From: Symsagittifera roscoffensis
Taxonomy: Eukaryota > Xenacoelomorpha > Acoela > Convolutidae
NCBI RefSeq assembly: GCF_963678635.1
Contig: NC_087067.1
Location: 15,017,018-15,081,017, forward strand
DNA length: 64,000 nucleotides
Direction: 5' to 3'
Shown one piece after another: positions 44,782 to 55,900 of this stretch. Position 1 is the stretch's first letter. Each line of letters opens with the position of its first letter. Both the position numbers and the translations under genes were made by a program. Under the pieces are notes generated by a model that saw nothing but the letters and a program-made list of their open reading frames with translations, was not told the DNA's origin and searched no databases.

Positions 44782-46408
44782 CTAAACTCAAAGAAAGGAG
44801 GATCAATTTAACACCCTCCCCTCTGAACAGACCACGATAAGATCTTGCAACCCAATATTTAATTTAGATTTAAATGATAAAGATCAAAATTTGGAGTTCC
44901 ATTTGTAATAAAATTACATCATCATTTTGAAACACTCGATACTGATTGGCTGAAACCTCGAAATCAGACACAAGTTAACATCCATCCTAAAACGTCCTAG
45001 GGGAGAAGATATTGTCTTGATTCCAACAATTAAATCGATCACAATCAAACGACCCACACAAAAAACAGACAATTTTTTCCAGAAAAAAAAACACTTGAAA
45101 TTCACAGATTTCAGGGATAACAATATCAGTAATCGTTCAAATAAGTGCCAAGTTTCACGGACAATTTCGGGCAGCATCACATCAATTTTGAAATCGAAGA
45201 CTCAATTATGATTCAAATGACGAGGTTTCCTATTATGCAGCCCGTTATACAAATATTGAAACAAGGATAGCTGGTTACTGGGCAAGTATCAAAAAATGTT
45301 TCGAACATTTCTGAAAAAAAAAATTTCTAGAACTTAAGAATATTTGAAATTGCCAAAATGGCGCAAACTCCAAAAACTAACTTTACTCGAATAAACTAAA
45401 TTTTGACGGCTTAAATTATGAAGCATAAATGTGCTATTTCAAGCCTGCTCACTCACATGTTTCGCTCGACATTAGACCAAAAATTTCAAACGGTTTGTTT
45501 TTCGATATTGAGAAAAACGTTCATAATTTTTTTATGCCATTCGAATCAAGACTGTAAGTGCTTTAAAATTATATATCACTCAACACCTTCGATGATTAAT
45601 AAACAGTGCACCTGATTTTGCGTGGAAAACAAAGAAAGAAAAAATTGAATACAAAGTTCCTCCGCCTTTTCAATTGTCAGAACAATTATAAAAGCTATCC
45701 TTTCATTCAGGGGCGGATTAAGCAGGGGCGGGGGGGGGGGGACGCCCTCCATCAGGGATTCGACCCCTTCCCGACCCAAAGGGCCCCCCCTTGGTACTTT
45801 TCTAAGAAATCCATTTTTGGCCGACCGACCCTAAAATTTTTCTAAAGGCGCCTTTGGCGCCAATATGTACTAATATTGAGGGGGAGCGCGCGCCAAAAAA
45901 ACGCGATTTTTTTGGCCAACATTTTCCAAAAAGTGCCGAAAAACTGCTTTTATTGATTGTTTTTTCAAAAATTTGCAATTTGCCTGCGGCGTAGAAAATT
46001 TGGCCAAATTACTGTCTTTTTATTGCTTTAGGAGAGCTCGGAAAATCAATTTTGTCGACCTAAAAAAAATCGACACAATTTTCGAAATTTTTTTGAAACC
46101 CGCCCCTCAAGAAAATCCTAGATCTGCCCCTGCTTTCATTTTTGATCTTGGGCCGTATATCAGAAAAGACCTAAGTTACGCACCTTGATGAAAGTGGCGC
46201 CGTTACTTGTCTCTTCTGTACAATACAACAGCCGCTTCTGGGAAGAATAATTAGATTGCTTAGGACCAGTTGCATCAAGTCCTCTGATTGCATCTTCGCT
46301 TCCTCTCACTTTGATTTCTCCAATTGACCTTTGATGACCCCGAGTTGAAGTAAAATGGACCAAATCTGACGGCGAGGGAGGAGAAGCAAGATCCAATACA
46401 CAAGTCAG
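44521..46408 (-). CDS. DCAF10: DCAF10-like WD40 protein, C-terminal two exons
   Basis: Two minus-strand exons (46408-46184 and 44781-44521) join in phase 0 and end in a stop. Family knowledge: DCAF10 (WDR32) is a WD40-repeat substrate receptor for CUL4-DDB1 ubiquitin ligases. The sequence shows EETSNGATFIK|ELDFSPNGRLLVSP, then GFRLLGF and VVVAKFSPTQLSVASACLDG. This tracks the last two blades of DCAF10 (GYIKELCFSPDGRMISSP, IRLLGF, TTKFSPTHCQIASGCLSG) almost residue for residue. The start, the DDB1-binding region and the first WD repeats are not found between here and UBE2O. So this is either an incomplete view (tiny or divergent exons) or a truncated copy. No frameshift or in-frame stop is seen in the part present. 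Confidence 0.82.
45248..45690. repeat. Dispersed ~500-bp repeat, copy 2
   Basis: Same block order as 43007-43530. The hAT-like element at 45708-46132 inserted just beyond its right part. Confidence 0.7.
45708..46132. mobile_element. hAT-like non-autonomous element
   Basis: 425 bp, starting CAGGGGCGGAT and ending ATCTGCCCCTG, flanked by a perfect 8-bp target duplication CTTTCATT (45700-45707 and 46133-46140). It has G and C homopolymers near both ends and no coding capacity. It lies in the DCAF10-proximal repeat region, inside a dispersed repeat that also occurs near 43.0 kb. Confidence 0.92.
46184..46408 (-). CDS. DCAF10: DCAF10 penultimate exon
   Basis: 75 codons, acceptor TTTGTAG|CTGACT, donor ATCAAG|GTGCGT, phase 0 at both ends. 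It encodes LTCVLDLASP, a variable linker, then KRLLYCTEETSNGATFIK. This corresponds to the TCVYEF and LTHYIEEANVGRGYIK segments of vertebrate DCAF10. Confidence 0.78.
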
Positions 46409-46899
46409 CTACAAACACATCATTGTTCATTAGAAGGAGAATGTGTGGTATAATCGAATGGCATAGATTCGTGCTAATTCATTGAGTGCAAACGAGGTAC
46501 AAGACTTAAAACAAGCACTAAAATTGGAGTGCTTTGTCGAGGACTCATGGTTGCTACGCATTCAGATCGACAACTAAATTTTATAGTCACAACTTTCAAA
46601 GTAGTTTTTTCTGGCGAGAAAAACTAGTCATGTTTTTTTTTAAACTTAACAAACTTAATACATTCAATTGAATGACATAGGTGTCTCTCCGACCCTTGAT
46701 GGCGATGATTTTTTTGAAAACTTTTTTATTCCACACAAATCTAGGTACCACAAAAACCTCAGACACACAGGCAATAAGGCAAGCATAGCATTGCAAGCTA
46801 GCAAATGCAAAATGAGATGAAAACCACTAAATAAAACTAACAGATAGTTGGAATAGAGTCAAAGAACCCAAAGAAACAGAAAATACTGACTTGAACGCA

Positions 46900-48720
46900 A
46901 AAAAAATTAATATTTTGAATATATATAAAAGCAATTGACCAATTTGAGAAAACTGGATCTATAGGTAAAATTTTTATTCAGCTGGGAAATCTATAAACTA
47001 AAATCGATTTTCGAAACGAAGTCAATCACGTTTTTCGTGACCATTACACTTTTGCTGTTCAAAAGTAGAGTTTGCCTTCCTTTCAACAAAGAACTTCAAA
47101 AAAAAACTAAAATTCAAATACAAAACATAGCCAACTGACAGTTGGAAAAGAGTAATGAACGCAAAGAAGCAGAAAAAAAACTGCCTTAATTTTTGATAAA
47201 ATATGAGCCATGGAATTTTGAAGAAAAAAATTGATGGCCTCAAACCTCTTTGAATTTCCAGAACAATTTATTATTGACAAATTTTTCATGAAATGAACCA
47301 AATTTGAGAAAACTGGATCAATACCTATAGAATTTTTTCGCCGGAAAATCTGATAGCCAAATTCCACTTTCGACACTAGAAGTCGATCACATTTTTCGTG
47401 ACCTTTGCTGTTTGATAGTGGAGTTATCACAAGTCAAACCGCGTAAAAGAAATCACAAGTCAAACCGCGAAAAATCAAAATTAAGCCTGAACAAAAAAAT
47501 AACAAAAAACTTTTTAAGAGTCTTCACTACGTTCATTACTCTTAAAAACTAAATTTGAGCGTAAATAAGTTCAATGAATTTTCCTGAAAAAAAAATTATC
47601 ACAACCTATATAAGAGTATTCACTGTTCATCGATTCTTAAAAATAATTGGCAGAAAAATTAGACAGCAGTTGACTTGACTTATGTTCAATTGAAAGAAAA
47701 CCAGTCGAAAAACGCAATCAACAGCGTTAAATCAGCATTCAGTAACTTTAACTTAGTGGCCCTTTACCCAAAAATACTTATGAGACTCCAGTTGAGCCGA
47801 AAACAAAAAAACTGCCATAAAAACTCATTGACGCAATAAAAAGATGACAAAGTTAATTAGAAATCAGCCGAAATAATTTAAGCCAAAACAAATTATTCAA
47901 AATCAGAGTTTGTAAATTACCAGATCCGTAAAAACTGTTTAAATCAGAAGAAAATTGCTCGCTTTGGAAACTGAGCCGACAAAAAATAAACAGACAAAAA
48001 TTAAACCACCTATTGGGTAAAACATCACTTCATTCGTTCAAATTTTGGCGTAGAAATTGTTTGATTCCTATCTCCTCTGGCTTAACAAAAAAAATTCAAA
48101 ATTAACACTAAAAAAATGATTTAATAAAAATTTAAATCAGCTTCGCTACTCCTTCTACATTGACTAAAATGGGCGCTACAGTTGGATTGAATTGATCAAA
48201 TAATTGTCTGCGGCTCGTAGCACAAGGGTTTTCAACGTGAGGCTGAAAACAAATTAGACTAGACCCGTCCTAAGTCTTCTTGGGGCTGAAACGAAACATC
48301 ATCACGACCTATAAGAATTTGAATTACGTTCATCGACTTTTAATAATGCTATATTGATTGGAAAAAATATTTTTGGGCCCTTAAATGAAAAGATAGCCAA
48401 CAGTTAGTTGGAAAAGTGTCTATGAATACAAGAAAACCCAAAAAAATATTGACTTGTTTTTTTTTTAAAAAAAAACCTTCAAATTTCGAATTTCTAAGGA
48501 AAAAGCAGTTTGAGTTTCAAGAACAATTGATGATTGACTCTTTATGATAAAAGTAACCCAAATTGATAAAACTGCATCAAAAGGTTTTTTATTCCACTAG
48601 AAAATCTCGAAATAAAAATCTGTGTTCGATACTAGAAGTGCGCTATCGTCGTTGGAGAGCACAATTTGCCTTTATTTTAGCTAAAATCTTGAATCCAACT
48701 TAATAAAAATCAAGTCAAGC
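46900..48720. repeat. Tandem/dispersed diverged repeats
   Basis: Several diverged copies carry TTTGAGAAAACTGGATC, GTCGATCACATTTTTCGTGA and GAGTCTTCACTACGTTCATT-type words in a similar order, with relatives near 14.2-14.4, 16.9-17.0, 22.2-22.3 and 62.4-62.6 kb. No conserved ORF. This explains most of the 2.8 kb between UBE2O and DCAF10. Confidence 0.6.
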
Positions 48721-49202
48721 CGCAAGGGATCAAATATGGCGTTCAAATTGTAAGCGTTCAAATAGGGTCAATATTTTGAAACTCCTACGTCAAAAAGTAT
48801 TTGTGCACACTCCTGCAAACAATCAAAAACGAACTGCAAAGCACTGCGCGACTGAATTAATAGTTAAGTTTTAAGTGAATGAGTAACTCATTGCTCGAAA
48901 AACCGAGATCTTCTAAAAAGCGGAAATGGTTGGCTTTGGAAACTGAATTGGCATTTATGGCAATAGCGACTTATGTAAAATCACATACTACTAAGACAAT
49001 CAAGACAACTACAAAATGATATAATGCAATGTTAGGCTCAGGCAAAATTGATGACTGTACATAAGAGAGTGTTAATTCTCCGAATTCTGATATTTTCACT
49101 TAGCCCTAATATCATCGTGGCAAGCAGCGTATTTAATGTCAATCCAGCTGACAGAATTTGTTGCCATAACATTTAATCCGGAACCTCAGCTGTTTATAAG
49201 CC

Positions 49203-49985
49203 TCATTGTTTAGAACCGGAACTATCTGATCTTTTGCGTTCCGATTCTTCGTTTTTCTTTGATTTCTGTTCACTGTCGTTGTTCACTTTTTCTAGTGATT
49301 TATCTGTCTGCTCTTTGCCCGCTTCTAGGCTTTCTTCTGAAATTTGCACTGTACTCAATGTCATCTCCGTATTTGATGCAAATTGACTCATTGCATCTGT
49401 AGGTACAGTAGACACAAAAGACTTTGATGACATGTAAGATGAAGCACCACCGTCTGCTTTCTCGACACTGTCTGGTGATTGCATCGTCGGCTCAATTGCC
49501 ACCACTTCAGCACCTGCCATATTCAAACGACTCAAAGAATCGTCAAAAGGTTCAACTTTTTGTCTCAAATAATCGACCTCCATTTTTTCCATAGTCAGTA
49601 AGGAATCTTCGCTTTTCATGTTGCTATAGACTGAAGATGTAGCACCTCGCTCTTCGACCAAATTCTGCCCGAGAGACCAGGCGCCACTGACTCGCGAGTC
49701 CTGATGTTTGTCTTCTGTCGCTCCTTGGTCGTAGTGCGGCAACATTCCAAACATCTTGTAGACTGCCAGTTTGAACTTTTGGATCTCTCTTGCCAGACTG
49801 ATCCGGAACCCTGCCGATAGAGGGAAAAGAGGGAAGCCCGGAGGGTCAACTTGGGTTTCGGAGGACTGACTGGAATCACACCATAGTTGAAGTCTGTCGA
49901 TTAGGTTCCAGGCTACGAAGCGGAAATGCTCCTCGATCTCCTGTTTGAAGGTCTCGTGAGGCCTCAGGATTTCACAAGTTGAGGC
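49203..49985 (-). CDS. UBE2O: UBE2O terminal exon
   Basis: 261 codons including the stop, acceptor TTTTAG|GCCTCA, phase 0. The first part matches the end of the UBE2O E2 region ([41 protein letters not shown]). About 180 further residues are rich in Ser, Glu and Lys and end [14 protein letters not shown]. In vertebrates GFPLFPL sits near the extreme C-terminus after a long disordered stretch; here the order is reversed. An ATTAAA sits near 49172-49177 as a possible polyadenylation signal. Confidence 0.9.
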   Translation of the reverse strand, partial: ASTCEILRPHETFKQEIEEHFRFVAWNLIDRLQLWCDSSQSSETQVDPPGFPLFPLSAGFRISLAREIQKFKLAVYKMFGMLPHYDQGATEDKHQDSRVSGAWSLGQNLVEERGATSSVYSNMKSEDSLLTMEKMEVDYLRQKVEPFDDSLSRLNMAGAEVVAIEPTMQSPDSVEKADGGASSYMSSKSFVSTVPTDAMSQFASNTEMTLSTVQISEESLEAGKEQTDKSLEKVNNDSEQKSKKNEESERKRSDSSGSKQ

Positions 49986-52900
49986 CTAAAAACAATCTTC
50001 GATACAAAAAATAAGCAAGGTAAGCCTTTCAAGGAAAGGCTAAAAAACTCATTTTCACAGATCGAATCCAATCGAGGGGTCTTCTTAAGAGTCAAAACCA
50101 TTGCAATTAGCCGTACCATCTGCTTTTACCTCTGACGAGCTTTTTGCTTAATTACATATTTTTTAAAGTTCATCTCAAACAGATGAGCAGAAGAAAAAAA
50201 AACTTTTGTGCCAGAGACCAAATCGATTTACCTAAATTCATAAAAGTATTATATTTCTAATAACTCATCTTGTTCGAGTTAGAACCAGAATTGATGTCCA
50301 GCGTTCAAGAACTTCGGATATATCATGTACAATAGGATATCGATTGATATCTTTTATCTCTCATTTTTTCCTTTCTCGAACGCAAAAACTCAACACTGAA
50401 TGTATTTCGACTTTTTAAGGCTTTGGACACTTTAATTTTTAAAATATAAGTAGCAAAATTTTCGGACACACAGATTTACAATCAGACAAAAATGTCTCAG
50501 AAAACCTTGAGTTATGCAAAAAAAAAATTCTGAAAATGTTGAACGGTTTTTTAATATTTTTTTTCTGACTAAACATCTATTTATCTCTGTGAACTCTTTA
50601 AACAACTAGTAAGTTTTTGTTTCACCTGATTACGACACAGAGAAAGTATACTATCATACCTCGACTAGACGTATGATGACCATTTCGTTGTACATCTTGG
50701 CGTTCTCCTGTCCAGTCTGCAGCTGACGCTGTCTCTCGTAGCCTGCCTCGTTGAAATAGGGCGTCTTGTTCAGAATGAGACCCTGAAGACTCACCACTAT
50801 CTGCAACAGACTGCTACTTTCCCGATTCCACATCTCAGTTCCTAAAACATAGCCAACAGTCACTTGGAAAAAGTGTCACAACTCCAAAAAAAGATTGACT
50901 TTTTAAAAAAAATCGAGTTCTAAGGAATACAATATCAAATTAATTCCTAAAAAATTCAAAGATAAAAATATAAATCAAAACATTTCATTTCAGATTTCAT
51001 TTCAATAGTGCGCATCAGAACATAATTTAGTCTGGATAAATTGACCTAACAACACTGTCCTTTATTCTATTTTTTCACACAATCCACTTATCAATATTTT
51101 CTACTCAAAAAATTGCTAAAAGTAAATATGGCAAATTATTATCATACTCTGATTCGTCTTTGAGCCTGTTACCTTTTCCAGCCCATGTTCCGAGTAAACT
51201 GAGACAGACATTTCCATCCTCGTACAGATTTGGATTCAGTTTCCCATTAGCGTAGGACAAAAATGCGACCTTGGGTGGTTCCAGAGGATAGCTCGGGGGC
51301 AGTCGGAGGTCAAACAGGAACAGCCCCTGTTGGTAGGGAGTATCTTCTGGGCCAACTATGAGGATTGAGAAGAGGTCTTGTCGGTCCTCGAACGTCCGCA
51401 CCAGGATCCCATCTGGAAGCGCAGTGGACAACATCTTCAGCTCCTTCTTTACAGAGGACTAAAAACTGTGTTAATTTATTACTATTGGAATGTCAAAGCA
51501 CATGCTAGCAAAAAGCTGTAAAGGTGCCCCAAAAGTGCCACCAATACTTGCGACTTAGGTTGGAAAAAAGAAGAACGTTCGTACTAATACACTCGCTTCA
51601 GAAGTGTAAAATATAGTTTCCAATCTCCACACGCGCACACACACACACACTATTAGCTTCACTGAATTTCATATTCTCAAACCAGATACAGACAACGGCT
51701 TTAAAATGGAAAAACTTTCGAACAGTCAACCGAAAAATCAATGTGACTATGATAAATTAGCAAATAAAATACAAAAACAAAATGATTGTTTACACTCTAA
51801 TAAAGAGTTAAGATGTACCACTGGTAACTATTGTATCTAACTAAAGTTAAAAGAGAATAAAAGTAATGGTTGAATTAAAACCGACTGTAGTCTAAAAAGA
51901 GCAACTAGTGAGTCGAAGTCCACTGGACTTCGTAGAGTTAACATTGACTGGTACGTAATTAGGTAATAGAGGTCAAGGTTATAACATATTAAAAATACTG
52001 AATCACAACATTCCCCAGTGCACAAAAATTAATATCTGCCCGCTCAACGATGTAGCCAATATCACACATATACTCCATCTCCCCTCGCTCCACCAGGGCC
52101 AAAGAAGAAACAAAACGTAACCGCATTTAGCACCAATGGATTTTTACAGAGAGTACAAGTTACAATGGAGGTAATTATATGGTAATATATACATCCTACT
52201 TACAAGTTTACACAGATATCAACACTGAATGTACAAAATGATATGTACAATTGGGGTTATGTGGCATTTGTACAATTAAAGAAAACTAACTAACTCACTA
52301 ACTAGGTAAATACTAAAAAAAAAGTTCTGGGTATCCAATGGATAAAAGCTAAATCAAATATGTAACATGTCATGTTACCACAGTTTAAAAGTTTTCGGAG
52401 TTTGAGACCGTAGAGTTGTATCTAGTATGGAAATTATCTGCTTCTATTCTTACATCGGTATCGATGCCCGAGGATATGTCACTAACGTTGTCATCCTGAG
52501 TATTACTGGTAACTTCTACCAATGGTGACGATACCCATGCGGTCCTTGTCGCCTGAGAGGAAGGTGTTGAGAGTTCGTCTTGAGTGGTTTCAGCAACCAA
52601 AATCGTATGATGTGGGATCTCGTCAATGGGTGTAAGATAATCCGAGGGGGACGTCGTACAGAATGAAGGAATTTGTTTCGGACTCTTTGCACCGGAAAAC
52701 GTAATAAGCGGTTCGTCATCGGAGTCTACTGCACTAATGGTCTCCGTACCGAGCGTCACTTGGTCGATAAACCGTCTATCGCCATAGAATTTCGGGGGGC
52801 CTGGGTTTCTTCTTACACGATGTTTTGAAGATATCGGGGTTTTTGGTGTCTCCACTGTCTTCTCCGGAGAGCTATCCACTCGAATTGGGTCGTCGCTTGT

Positions 52901-55900
52901 GCCCGTTGGTATATTGAATGTTGTCTCAGTGTTTGTCTGGCTTTGTATGGTACTCCTTGGTTGATCTAAATTACTATGAAGGTTAACAGTTGGTGTATTA
53001 TATACAATTTCCGATTCCGTACCCAAGTAGTCGTCAATGACTTTATCCCAAAGGTCTAACGCTAACGACGAATCTAGATTATTATAGTCGAATTTTGAAC
53101 CTTTCGAGGTCGTGAAGAATGATCTCCTCTTTTTGCTTGAATTTCCACCCGTTGGTGTGAAAGTCATCGAAGGGCCTCCTATATTTGAGTCTCGTCTCTT
53201 GGAAGGGGAGTTTCTTTTTCGCTTGCCTGCTAAATCATTACTATTAATTAGCGCTTTCGGTCTTGCCGTGAAGGTCTTAGGAGCTGCCGGTTGGGTTTTG
53301 TTAAAAGCTAAGTCCGATTTTCTTATCACATGTCCGTTATCTAATGTGACCGTATGTTTCGTGTCTGACAAAGGTTTACTCCCCAGTGGTTTAAAATAAG
53401 GTTCTCCTTCCCTCCTGTTAACTGTTTTCCTAAACCAGTTACCTCCTTGGCTGAAGGGATTCGACAGTGGGGCTCGCTGAAGATTTCTATCTACTTTGTC
53501 AGCGGGGTCGCTCTCATAGCCTCTTTCCTCAATTGTTCTGTCTTCCAGGTAGCCATCTTCGAACGCGTCATCAGCACCCCAGTCTTGTGCTCTGTCCTTC
53601 GTTATAATTGATTTCCCCTTATCTAAACTAATTGCGTGAGAGACCAAAGATTTCCAGAACGTATCGGGAGATCTATTAAAATGTTTTGAGAAAGGAGAGC
53701 ATCCAATGGATGATTGTTTCGTCGAGCGTATGTTCCAAATAATTTTATCAATAGCCGTATTTAAGGATGGTTTTGGATCGTTGAACGACATTGCCAGAAG
53801 CTTAGCTTTGACCGTGTAAATGAGTCTTTCTACTACTCCATTGGATCTATGATCGCCAACCGTACATAGAATTAGATTAATGTTGTTCTTCTCACAGAAG
53901 TTTCTAAAATCAAACGAAGTAAAACATGACCCATGGTCGGCTCTAATGGACTTTGGAAATCCGTGAAGATGGCAGTAATCTGTCATGAAGGTTAAAATTG
54001 AAGAAGTCGAAGTGTTGTTTACTACCTTCGCAGACGGAAACTTTGAAAAGAGGTCAATGCATAACAAAAGGTATTTTGCGTTACCCCAGCTCTTGTCCAA
54101 TGGGCCGGCAAAGTCTAAATCTACTTCTTCATTTGGTTCGGTCAGGTTCGGTAATTTCTCAGTCTTGTTCGTCCCTAGTAACACTTTTAGGTTCTTACCG
54201 GCCATTATGCACTGAGTGCAATTCTTTCCATGATGGTATATCTCTCTGTATAAGTGTGGCCACCAAATGTTTTCTGCCAAGGCTTTCATCCCAAACTGCC
54301 CTGGATGAGTCTCGTGAAGGAGTGACAGGAAAGATGATCGTAATACAGCCGGCACTATCAGTTTGTTATCGTTGAATAACAGCCCTTCTTTCAAATGTAT
54401 ATCCCTCTGGAAGTTCTTTAAATAGGCTCCGAATTTGTCCAATGGTTTGCCTTCGTGTACCGCCTTCTTTACTTCCTTGAGGATTTTGTCTTCGTCCGTC
54501 ATGAGTTTAATCAGCTTATTCGAACAATGATCTGATAGTGATAACGGGTTGTCTGGCAATCTGAGATCTCCCTTGTATTTGGCCAACAGTTTTTTGTGTA
54601 GGTCTGACATTATGTCGTTATTAAAATTCAAGAAGATTCCTTTCTTTTCTGCCCTGAGGGAAATTTTTAACACGTTGACCGATGTAATAAATTCTTGTAA
54701 TTGTTTTTCTTGATCTGAATTTAATGACTGATTGATTAATAATACTGATTGGGCAAGAAAGAACAAAAAAGTTTTGTCTGATAGGTAAAAATAATTGAAA
54801 TCAAATTTTGATAAGTTTAAAGGAACACAACCGCTTGTGCAAGACTCTGAACGCGAGTGATTGGAATTACAAATTCTGATAGTGTCGTTTACGTTATTCA
54901 GAATATTCGAGAAGAACGACCGTTGGATGCTTTGTGATAAATCTTTCTTTCCACCCATTGGATTATTACAATCCAAGTTACTAATCGTATTTACATCCAA
55001 TGGATAATACACTTCGTTCTTTTTACAATTATTCTTTTTACAATCGTTATTTACAGAGAGGTTTTCTACAATCTTTTGTACTGTCGCCACTACAAATTCG
55101 CTATCGTAGTGTGATGTAGGGAGTGCTTTACCTGAAGGTAGTCTCGACAATAAATCTGTAAAATCCCATTTCTTTTCCCGGAATGTGCTTGATCTTAAAA
55201 TTAAATGGTAACAGTCGATTTACCCAACGGGTTAATCTGCTATGCATAGTTTTGTTGCTCTGGTTTGCATTTAATGCTGATAATAATGCCTTATGGTCCG
55301 TCACAATTTCAAATTCGGCACCATACAAGTAATTTTTAAAATGTTCTGTAGCCCAGACTACTCCCAACAATTCAAGTTCGTTTGTAGAATATTTACTTTC
55401 GTGGTTGTTCAAAAATCGGGAGGCGAATGCTATTGTTACCCAATTTTCTCCATTCCATTGTTCTAGGGTAGCTCCTAAGCCGTTATGGGAAGCGTCTGTC
55501 TTTAGTCTTGACATCCTTTTTATGTCGAAGTGGTTGTTCTCTGTTATCTTCACTATCTGTTGTTTTAGTTCTTCAAATGCTTTAGTATGTTCGTCATTCC
55601 ATTGGTAGACTGATTTCTTCACAAGAAGTGGTCGTAGGGGGGAACTTAGGGCGGACAAATGCGGGACGAATTTCATATATTGATTGATCGATCCAAAGAA
55701 AGATCTAAGTTCAGATATGTTTTTGGGGTTTGGTAGGTTTTTAATCAAATCTGACTTTCCCACCAATGGTTTCACGCCCGATTTTGATATCTTGAAACCT
55801 AGCCACTCTATTTCTTTTTGGAAGAATGCACATTTCTCCCATTTTACCGCCATGTTCTTGTTGTCCAAAATGTTTAAAATGTTTGTTAGTATCGCTTTGT

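Noticed and set aside
55150-55150. Methionine at 55150 as a true start of an integrase gene
   Set aside because: Residues before it in the same frame continue the sequence expected after the RNase H tether, so entry by frameshift or from an ancestral continuous frame is more likely than initiation there.
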